Positions 55,952 to 64,000 of a stretch of DNA of 64,000 nucleotides are shown here, piece after piece. The translations under genes were made by a program, and so were the position numbers. The DNA is taken from contig JAJKFJ010021125.1 in the NCBI GenBank assembly GCA_027382625.1, positions 1 through 64,000 of the forward strand, given 5' to 3'. This DNA is from Tetmemena sp. SeJ-2015 (taxonomy: Eukaryota; Ciliophora; Spirotrichea; Sporadotrichida; Oxytrichidae). Under the pieces are notes generated by a model. It was not told where the DNA came from and did not search any database. It saw only the letters and a list, made by a program, of their open reading frames with translations. Each line of letters starts with the position of its first letter. The stretch's first letter is position 1.

Positions 55952-58257
55952 TCATTAAACAAAGTTTGCTTAATGCTTTACAGCTGAATCTAAAACTGCA
56001 ATGTACATCCAAGCAACCCCAACTTTAGTGTTATCACTTGACCATATTTCCACTCCTCTAGCACTATCATCTTAATAACTTAGATTAATATAATCTGGGA
56101 AGATAAGCTCAGTGATACTAAGCCAAGCAAAAAAGAATGCTTCCATACTGCATCTATCAAGAAGAATTTCTATTTTGCCCCACTACTAATTATATGAATC
56201 CCATTCAGTCTAAATCTCTTTCTGAATTCTAAAATCATCAGTAGCTAAAGTTTCTCCTGATTAAGTTCTATTTACTATGAGAATGTTGTTTCTTTTAACT
56301 CCTATAACTGTCCTTCTCGTATCATTGTTTGAATCATCGTTTAGGTAGTTTGAGCGAACATATAATCCAAAGTCATAGTCTCCAACAGGCTTAGTGAAGT
56401 TTACGATTATTTGCAAAAGCTTTACAATTATAGAATAAATAAAGCTCCGGATTATTGTTGGCTGATAAAAATTGCTTAATAAAATTTAGTTATACTCTTA
56501 AAATTGATATAAATTAATTTATAAATGCTTTATCTTGGCGTTCAAAGCTGTAATATTGAATTGTTTTATATAAATTAAATTTGTGTATAATATTGTCTGA
56601 GTTGTTTGTAATATTTAAGACCCTTGGATCTCCCTGGGGAGGAGTGATAAGATACAAATTCATATCCCTATTAGGAGTATTACTGAGGAAGAACTTATAG
56701 GTTTCATTTTATGGTTTGTTGAAGAAAGTATAAATATATAGCTTTAAGTCTCGAGCAGTGGTCATTTGGCCTCTCCAGGGAGAAGTAGGAACCAACGAAG
56801 AAATATAATAATAAGAATACTTCCAGTTGTTCATCCAGGCAAAAGATGTCTTCCTATATTGAATTTGTCTATCTGACAACATAGTTGAAAATGACGTCAC
56901 TGCGTAAAAATCAGAGCTATAAAAAGGCAAAAAAATGTTTAAACTGTAATAAATAAGGATAGCTACATCCACTAATTAAAAGCTAAAAATAATGATGAAC
57001 TAAGTTAGTAATTAATGCCTTCAAGAAGAAATTTTATGAGCTGGAGTATCAGCCCCTTTTGCTCAATTCTTTACCTTTTTAAACTCATTTGCCTTCTGTA
57101 GAACTTAAAAATTCTTCAAAAAGGTGTTTGTCAGAAGATAGTAAACCCTGGAACATAAACTAGCTCATTGCAGCTTCGAAAAATCTAAACACTATCATAG
57201 TTTATAAAAATTGTTATAAAGATTAAAAGCTCTCCCATTGGAAAAATATTTTAGATAAGTTATAATCTTATTTTATTATTCCTAAAATATAATTAAATTG
57301 ATTGAGCCATAATCAACGTAGTCATTAATTCTTGTAGGATCATCTGGAGTGAACTTTGAACCATCAAACTCACCCAAGAAGTACTTCGCTCCAGATCCAA
57401 CTTGATACCCACCAGGATTTTCATTCACAATCAAAATCCACCGTTCAAGTCCTGTCAATGGGCACTTCACCTTGAAAAGATCTGGGCATTCCCACACCGT
57501 ATCATCTTTTTGATCTAATGAGAAACTACCACTCAAAGTCCATTCAAACATATTAAACTATTCTTTAATTTAAATTATAATAATTTTAGATTGAAGGAGG
57601 TTATCGCTTTGATAAAATTAAACTGTTTGGGCGGTTGAAAGACTAACGACCATCAGCCATTTGTTAATTTGAGCAAACCAGAATACCTTAGGATCTCTGA
57701 AGTTCATTTCTCCTTTAATTTAGATGACTGGATTGTTAGCATATTTTTGAAATGTTTTGCCTCCATCTAATGAGTAAGCTATGTTTTAGTCTTGTTGGAT
57801 GTACATATTTCTGGTTTAAATTGAAAAATGAAAGTTGAATTAATTGGTGTAAATGAGCACGATAGGAGGGAAAGTAGATGCTAAGAAAGCGTTTTGGAGT
57901 TTGCTAGTGTTATTGTAGTCGACTACTGCACTTCCAGAAAACATTCCTTCTGTCTCAGTGTACATCAAGGCTACATCTTATTCCTCCCAATGAACTAAAT
58001 CTTTAAAACTAACTCGATTCGATAATTATATAATCCCTAGAAGTCGCATGACCCCAACTCATGTTTCCCCATTAGTCTCCTTCTGGATTGTACTAGTAAA
58101 ACATATGGTATGTTCCATTGTTATCTAGAACAAGTCCATTTGGATCGTTTATCCAATTCTTTGCAGGTGAATAATGGAACTGAGGCCGCCAAGGCTCGTC
58201 GTATAAATTGGCTGTTGCTACCCCAAGGGTTAAAGCACTTACAATATAAAGTTTCAT
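55952..58257 (-). CDS. Secreted GH32 beta-fructosidase (invertase/levanase-like), at least 4 MDSs
   Basis: Hydrolyses fructosyl linkages (sucrose, levan or inulin type). From ATG 58257: signal peptide [17 protein letters not shown], then WINDPNG with the nucleophile Asp and FYQYNP, SWGHATS, and FRDPKVFW with the stabilising Asp (near 57690). Next come WECPDLF with the acid/base Glu (near 57495), [15 protein letters not shown], and the beta-sandwich end with [10 protein letters not shown]. IESs: AATC/GATT 57998/58032 (34 bp, restores TSRDLVHW), GCTC as GAGC 56914/57304 (390 bp, restores [13 protein letters not shown]), ATAAA/TTTAT 56439/56521 (82 bp); a 33-bp in-frame insert with pointer ACC near 57800-57840 is probable. 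Stop TGA is at 55952-55954. All three catalytic carboxylates are present. GH32 is rare in ciliates, so gene transfer is possible. Confidence 0.92.
56918..57307. other. 390-bp IES of the GH32 gene
   Basis: Flanked by GAGC at 56914-56917 and 57304-57307. AT-rich, no repeat family or gene recognised inside. Confidence 0.8.
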
Positions 58258-58763
58258 GATATCCAAGCTTTTATATTATTATCGAATTTTGTATCTATCA
58301 TTTTTATATCTTTGAGGCAATTTATATTTATAAACTGTTCTAAATGCTCAATGATCGCAAACAATCCAAGAAAATTGTGAGAGCAGAAAATTAGTCCACT
58401 TCCCAAGTTTAAATTTCATTCAGATAAAAAAATTATAATGGAAAGGGTAATGAATCCATAAATCTTTATTTTAAAAGCAAATAGTTTTAATCCTCCTTGC
58501 GAAGGTATAAAATATAATTTGTAAATTGTATAATATTTTTATTTTTGCATGACGAAAATAACAAACGATGCGAAGTAAATGACTAAGTGAGGTTTCATAG
58601 AATGACTAAGATACAGAAAATATTTAGTAATATCCTTAAAAATTAAAGACTTACTTAAAAATAAAAAGAATGAGGTATAAATTTTTTAGATTAATCTAAA
58701 ATTAAATACATTTCAGATGATGATAAATATTATTAAGTATTTTGGATTGCATATATCTTTTTG

Positions 58764-59982
58764 TCAAACAAGTCTGACGTATTTATCATCGTAGTCAGAG
58801 TTGTCTGACTACTCAAATAGCCAATGCTAGCTTTTTAAGTTCATTTGCAAGCTATCTCCTCTAAGAGCCATTACTAAAAGTCCACCCACCATCGAAAACA
58901 AAATCAAAGCCAAAATCACCAAAGCAGTATTATAAGCCTCAAATTTGTCGTTCTTGCTTAATGAGAGTTAAAAATATATACATTTAGATTATATGTTTCT
59001 ATTTCTAATCTTCTTCTTTAATCTAAGATTGATTTTAATATTGAGTATTGTTTTGTTTTTCAATAATCTAATTAGATTGATTAGCTTGAATGTAAAGGGG
59101 CTAATCAATTTGTATATTATGATCTAAATCATCTGAACTATCATCTTTGGTCAAAGAATCTTCTATATGCTAATTTTAGTTCTAGAAGTTTAATTATTTA
59201 AGTATTATTAGCTTCTTCAAATTCAATTTCATAATTTTAGCCTTCATCTTCTCTTAAAGTCGAATCTTCTATATTTGATTGCAAATTCAGAATATTATAA
59301 CTGATTATTTATTTGGTAATCATTAATCATTATTATTTAAAATTATAGCCTCCGTTTGATAATATCTTTTAAATTATTTATCAAATGTGGTCTATTTAAA
59401 AGAGTATAATTATTTATAGATCAAAGACCTCCTCACATTTTTTGGTTGAGGAAACGACTTATTACAATAGCAACTATTTTTAATGATAACTTATAAAAAT
59501 TTACTTATAATTTTTGATCGGTATGCAAAGAATATTAATTCTATAATGATTGTTAAATTTAATTGTTATTAAATAATAGCTGACACTTAATTTTATATCT
59601 AATCTGTTTTAATTAAGATCTAGAGCATATCTTAGGATTTTTGTTGGTTAGACAATATTTTGATTAGAAGTTACTGTCTTAATTAAGCGCATTCTTATTA
59701 AGAAGGCATGCATTATCCTTCAAAACAGCAATTTGATTGACATTCTTTGTCCGATAAGAATTTAAAAATATTTAATAAGCACTCATCATTCTATATTTAT
59801 TAAGCTGACTATATACTATTATTTTATTAATGCTGAAGAATAGGCGTTAGTTCTTAATTGTTTTTATTTAGTTTCTGCTCACTATTTTTAAGAGTATCTT
59901 GCTACGAAACTATTTCTTATAAAGTTACTTGAGAGGCCTAAGACAAAGCCACAATTGCTACAAATAGGGTTCTTAGAACCAT
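58764..59982 (-). CDS. Cys-rich type I membrane protein, several MDSs
   Basis: ATG 59982 starts with a signal peptide (MVLRTLFVAIVALSQAS), then a Gln-rich stretch. A Cys motif follows: DECLSDKECQSNCCFEGQC with QQEC, restored by removing a 21-bp IES with pointer CTTA (TAAG at 59755-59758 and 59776-59779). An unresolved IES covers about 59340-59640. The next piece is acidic (NIEDSTLREDEGQNYEIEF, LTKDDSSDDLDHNIQID), then Gln/Asn-rich. A membrane segment ALVILALILFSMVGGLLVMA (near 58900) and a short tail end at TGA 58764-58766. The signal peptide, CxxxxC-CC-C motif and C-terminal helix fit a cell-surface protein type common in ciliates. That 58764-59323 and 59640-59982 form one gene is inferred from this topology. 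Confidence 0.65.
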
Positions 59983-60162
59983 TTTATAGCTTATCAAATA
60001 TTAATTTAAAATACTTTTAAACACAAATTTTAATTTTTTTAATTTAATTAAATAAATTGTATATGATATTAAAGCCAAACATTAAGAGTGTTCAAAAGAC
60101 AAAAAGCTTTTAATTAATGCCAAAATATGATGAAGTTTATCTCTAAGAAATAGATTCTACTA

Positions 60163-61000
60163 TCAATTCTAAGTCTATTGCTTTAGTTTGGAGAGAGCTT
60201 CTTCTTTTTGCTTGAGTAGAGTCTCTCTTCTGAGTCTCTTTCTCTCCTCTTCCTCCTTTATTTTATATTGCCTTTATTATTCATTGAGTAGCTCATATTC
60301 GAAGAATCTAATTATATTAATAAAATTAAGCACTAATAAATGGAATTATGAAGTATGAGTTGCACTATAAATTTTGATATCCAATAGTAAGATTATTATT
60401 TCTTCCTCATAAACTCAACTTTCTTATATCATTTATTTAAACTCTAATTTAATAATATTTTTATAATTTTATTCAATTAAATCAATTTTTCTGCAAGTAT
60501 ACTTAGATTCCTATAATTATATGCTTCTATTTGCAAAGAATAAAGAATTATTTTATAGGCACCAATTATTTGTAAACTAATTTGTATTATATTACTTTTA
60601 GTGCTCTTCACAGCAATCAAACCCATTATGAATCTTCCTCTTCTCTGCCTCTATCTGAGTTTCTTCTACATTCTGCTATTCTGCTGAAGAGCCATCTTGT
60701 TGAGAAGGATCTTGAACCTCAGTTTGAGTTGGCAGACTTTCCTGAGGTGCTGAATCAGGTTTATCAATAGTTGAAGATTATTCACTCTATTCTTTGGCCA
60801 ATTAGTCAGCAGCAGCTTTAGCTTTTCTGTCAGCTGCTTCTTTGTCGTCCTTTCTTTTCTTATCAGCCCTTGCCTTCGCCATCTACTCTTCCATCATTTT
60901 TATCTCTTTCTCAATCATTTGCTTTCTAGCTTCTCCTCTTGGATCGTCAGCCACATTTACTTCCTTCATCACCATTTATGAAAACCTACCCGTCTTCCGA
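60163..61000 (-). CDS. Coiled-coil protein, possibly the tail of the sulfotransferase gene
   Basis: From near 60978: MVMKEVNVADDPRGEARKQM followed by a long charged helix (KEIKMMEEQMAKARADKK, KDDKEAADRKAKAAADQL) and a Ser/Gln/Pro-rich part (DKPDSAPQESLPTQTEVQD). A second segment near 60165-60310 reads FFEYELLNEQQRQYKIKEEE and RRETLLKQKEEALSKLKQQ to TGA 60163-60165. The ~250 bp between is AT-rich and probably an IES (GAG is one possible pointer). Upstream, a candidate 83-bp IES with pointer TAG would fuse this in frame to the sulfotransferase. Otherwise it is a separate gene starting at the ATG. Confidence 0.65.
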
Positions 61001-61039
61001 CCCCCTTGGTTTAAATTATATCCCTTATATTAAAAATCA

Positions 61040-62335
61040 ATTTAATTAACATATTATGGTGAGTCAAACTAACTTTTCGGCAACCGTAAATATGGTAGTT
61101 AATAAGGATGCCCATCTGATCTGAGTTAGTCAAATGCGTCATGACTGTGTTTATCAAAGACTCGGCATTTACTTCATTCAAGAATTTGTAGCCTTGCAAA
61201 GCTGATACTCTAGTAAACACTTCGTCGTAGTTTATAATCATTTTGATTAATATTTATAGTTGAAATTGATGAGAAGCTCTCTGCAGTAGTCAAATATGTA
61301 ATCAAGTTGCTCAGTGTTATATTTGTTGAAATTTGCATTAGCTTTTCCCACTCTTGGTTTATATATCTCTGGTGCCTTTTCTGAAGTTGCAATTTCGATG
61401 TATCTTTCGAGAAGAGTACCCTCTATGTCTGGCACTCCAAAAATGAACTTCATTAGAGATGATAGACAAGGACGAGGTCTTTCCAGAATATCTTCGAACC
61501 GAATTATGTGAACGGGAACTTTTGCATTAAGCCAGAAATCATGGAAGTCTTTCCAAACAGTAACTTCCTACTCAATGAAGTCACACCACTCATACGCAAA
61601 CTTCACAAAATCATCCTCTGACACTGAATGAGTATGAGTTTAAATAGATAACAATATAAAATGAAACTAAACATTAAAGTTGATGTTGCCATCATATTGA
61701 AAAGGGAGGCAATGCAATCAAGAGGGTTTCTAACTTCTAAGATGCACTTCTAGGCATAGAATCTATGTTCTCCGAATCTTTCAGGGTAATTTATCCTAAC
61801 AGAAAAGAGAACATTTTATTAATGAGTCTTGATAACTTTAATTCTCTTATCAAATAGACCTTCCCCTTCAAAACCAAGATCTAAGAGCTGTTTATTTAGA
61901 AATCCACCTAGCGAAGATTCCGAGCCTGTAGCAAGGCCAGTTATCTTTTCAATGTAAGCTCTAAGCAAAGTATTTCCTGATCTAGGATAACTAGCCAGCA
62001 TTACAAACTCTAGTTTTTCTTTTTCTTCAGTAGTAAGATTTCTAACGTCCAAAAATTTGAGAGGAGGTGGGTCTATAATATCATATTTCTCCTCAGGTGT
62101 TAATTTTCTCATCAATTGTGAAAGATGTAAAAACATGATTATGGTAAGAAAGTAAATCTTGCATGGTAATTGAGTTGTTTGGATCTTCAAAGAATGGACG
62201 TTTAACTTTGTAAGTAATTGAGTCCGTGTTTTCCATACATTAGCAAGGAAGATGACTCTTTGAGGTGATGTTGAAATCTCTTTCTCCAGGATCAACTTAA
62301 TCATCATTTGCATTCACTTTTTGACTATATTCCAT
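61040..62335 (-). CDS. Sulfotransferase, at least 5 MDSs
   Basis: Transfers sulfate from PAPS to a carbohydrate or other acceptor, probably in the secretory pathway. ATG 62335 starts MEYSQKVNANDDQVDPGERD. The PAPS 5'-phosphosulfate loop is ASYPRSGNTLLRAYIEKITG (near 61970), the motif KTHYPERFGEHRFY follows (near 61790-61830), and the 3'-phosphate site is ILEVRNPLDCIASLFN (near 61715). Then WKDFHDFWLNAKVPVHIIRF with EDILERPRP, and FGVPDIEGTLLERYIE. IESs: TTTAC (GTAAA 62127/62152, 25 bp), ATTA (TAAT 61787/61820, 33 bp), AACT (AGTT 61637/61678, 41 bp), AACTA (TAGTT 61228/61257, 29 bp); each restores the frame or motif. The C-terminus (NYHIYGCRK) leads into AT-rich DNA and may continue into the coiled-coil region. 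Confidence 0.9.
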
Positions 62336-62603
62336 TAGATGGTCTCTGTTAATACATAAATTTCTTACATTAAAAGAGTATTAGCAATTTAAAAATAAAT
62401 ATCGGTAAAGAAGTAGATCTTAATATCGTAACATTATTGGGGGTAATTAGGACTTATTGAAATTCTTCTTGACTTTATATTGTTTATTTTTCATTAAGAG
62501 ACTATCATACTATTAGTTATTTGTCTATAACTAGATTTGTTGGAGGAGCATTTTATCTTTAAAAATTCTATGATTGCTAAACATTTGCCTAAGACTATTC
62601 TAA

Positions 62604-62966
62604 TCATTAATAAATCTAAAACTAAGGAGCAGAATGCATGCCTTGAGGGAGACCGGGGGAGGGCTTAGGAGAAGGTATAACTTTAAGGAGTGGTTATTTG
62701 CCTGGAGACTCGTTTCCCGCCTTCTTTTTAGTAATGACAGGGTTTCCATCTGCATCTAATTTGGTTTACTTTTTCTTTGATTTCTTTTTCTTTTTGCCTG
62801 TTTTTGCTGAACCTGGACTTGAAGCTGTGAGATCAGAGTTAAGCTGTTAGTTAGAGTTTGGCTAAAAATCTGGATCATTAATTAGGAGAGAGATCTCTTT
62901 TTCCTCTTCTTCTATCTTTGAAGCCACTTCCATTACTGCCTCTAATGTTTACTATTTGGAGAGCAT
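62604..62966 (-). CDS. Hypothetical Lys-rich protein of ~120 residues
   Basis: ATG 62966 (MLSKQQTLEAVMEVASKIEE) to TGA 62604-62606, one frame. An acidic helix is followed by NDPDFQPNSNQQLNSDLTAS, a basic cluster (KTGKKKKKSKKKQTKLD), NPVITKKKAGNESPGKQPLL and a Pro/Ser-rich end (PSPKPSPGLPQG). The Lys cluster resembles a nuclear or nucleolar localisation signal. The frame is also open a little upstream (FSDSNID). Family unknown. Confidence 0.6.
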
Positions 62967-63586
62967 ATCTATATTTGAATCACTGAATATTATTACTACT
63001 AAAATAGTCACTGATTTGGTGATACATTTAAATTAATTAACAATGCTTAAAGAAAAACAATAAATTCAATATGAAGAAAGGTAAGTAGCTATTCTGTCTT
63101 TAGATTTAATGGCACTTCTCATTAATATTTATCATTATGTTTTTATTTAATGAGGAATTAAAGAAGGATTAAGTACTCCTGTGAATTAACACATACCAAA
63201 CTTGAGATTTTACTATTTTCATACTAATAATAGCCCATGCCATCAATCTTAAGACTGCAATATACCTCTATAATTACCCAATAGGAAAAGTAATTAGAAT
63301 AAAGAAGACCTGACCATACTGACTTAATTTAAAAAGCAAAGCCCAACAAATTTTAACATTTTATTAGACTTTAAGACACTAAAAATGGCAAAGATCTTGG
63401 CTAAACTTAGAAACTCAACAGTATTATGTTGCTCCTTCGAGTTTCACTATGAGAAAATGGCCAAAAATTAAGCTTAAATAAGAATTTCTACCAGATTTAT
63501 CTATAAATTTTGTAAGAAACTCTACTCTTAAATTAAATGATGAAATACGATTAAGGAACTACTTCTATATAGATAGGCTTTAAGTC

Positions 63587-64000
63587 TCACTATATTCTAT
63601 GGTTAACAAATAATTTTTTTAAAGAGACACCATATGCAGAGGGGCATAAATATCTTAGACTAGCCAATGGTTAGGAAAATTAAAATTAATTAATATTTAT
63701 ATTATGATATGGTTGAATAATGTGATTTATAGACCATTCAGCGAGCACTTTGCCAAAGTAATGAACAGACATTTGTTTGAGTAATTTTGATATAGAGCTA
63801 ACATTGAAAGAATGAAAAGGGAGAATGCCCTTTTCAAAGAAGAACTGGTAAATGATTTGATGTCTCTTATTTGTGTAGAACCTTGAAGCAGGAAAGTCTT
63901 CAATAAACCACAACTCTGTAGGAGCAGGCGGTAATATAGGATCCTAGATTGCAGTGCTTTAGAAGTTTGGAGATAACTATGCGAAGAGAATTGAAAAGGA
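63587..64000 (-). CDS. Partial gene at window edge, function unknown
   Basis: Frame open from the right edge: SFSILFAQLSPNFQSTAIQD, PPAPTELWFIEDFPASRFYT, NKRHQIIYQFFFEKGILPFH, SISKLLKQMSVHYFGKVLAE. It then passes through AT-rich sequence and SLRYLCPSAYGVSLKK to TGA 63587-63589. The segment before 63686 is well composed; the AT-rich stretch 63660-63700 could be an IES. A further open piece (VWSGLLYSNYFSYWVIIEVY, near 63250-63320) may belong to the same gene. I recognise no domain. Confidence 0.55.

Noticed and set aside
60310..60580. AGATTC as pointer between the two coiled-coil pieces
   Set aside because: The repeat is present on both sides but lies in different codon phases, so the join breaks the frame.
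1..64000. Paramecium origin
   Set aside because: Paramecium IESs always use TA pointers; here pointers such as GATT, AAAGAAG and TTTAC are required to restore frames.
1..64000. Spliceosomal introns as explanation of the gene interruptions
   Set aside because: Most inserts lack GT/AG ends at the positions that restore the frame and are flanked by direct repeats instead.
1..64000. Telomeric C4A4/G4T4 repeats or TBE ends
   Set aside because: Looked for and not seen; runs such as AAAACCCC near 39070 are single and not tandem.
1..64000. CRISPR arrays, bacterial operons, ribosome binding sites
   Set aside because: No regularly spaced direct repeats; the genetic code and gene structure are eukaryotic.

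Overview
This window looks like germline (micronuclear) DNA of a hypotrich/spirotrich ciliate of the Oxytricha-Stylonychia type. Two lines of evidence in the sequence support this. First, real coding stretches use TAA and TAG as sense codons at places where families require Gln, with TGA as the only stop. For example, a GH32 glycosidase has the motif WINDPNG followed by FYQYNP with the Q written TAG. Second, conserved reading frames are repeatedly broken by short AT-rich inserts flanked by direct repeats of 3-10 bp. Removing one repeat copy plus the insert restores the frame and the expected motif. These are internal eliminated sequences (IESs) with pointers between macronuclear-destined segments (MDSs). 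Pointers such as AAAGAAG, TTTAAAG, AATTTG and TTTAC are not the TA pointers of Paramecium. TGA acts as a stop, which excludes the Euplotes code. The species cannot be named from the sequence.

Layout. 1-1560: AT-rich, no gene. 1561-5404: decayed IS630-Tc1-mariner transposon with a transposase remnant on + and two accessory frames on -. 5600-7470: a copy of a ~410 bp MITE and a gene in pieces on -. 7470-12541: ~5 kb element with ~330-380 bp terminal inverted repeats and broken frames. 12983-16030: three large foldback (hairpin) elements. 16275-25669: many small, mostly minus-strand hypothetical genes in MDSs, plus two related mini-elements. 26191-26905: a fourth hairpin, sharing its ends with the one at 14386. 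27897-31010: three or four more small genes among MITE copies. 31936-32435: a protein kinase C-lobe remnant. 33300-42054: a membrane-protein gene, then a hybrid histidine kinase (PAS, HisKA, HATPase, receiver) split over 8.2 kb. Its largest IES (4,236 bp) holds another complete-looking gene, two foldbacks and a repeat. 42133-53050: sparse, with scattered small genes. 52999-64000: a dense cluster with a Q-rich protein, a cyclin, a secreted GH32 beta-fructosidase, a Cys-rich type I membrane protein, a coiled-coil protein, a sulfotransferase, a Lys-rich protein and a partial gene at the edge.

The genes do not form operons. In this cell type each would become a separate gene-sized somatic chromosome after IES removal. 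What links them is the germline architecture: genes embedded in, interrupted by and nested within transposon-derived DNA. Boundaries of multi-MDS genes are given as outer limits, IESs included. Where the exact start, end or IES boundary could not be fixed, the entry says so.
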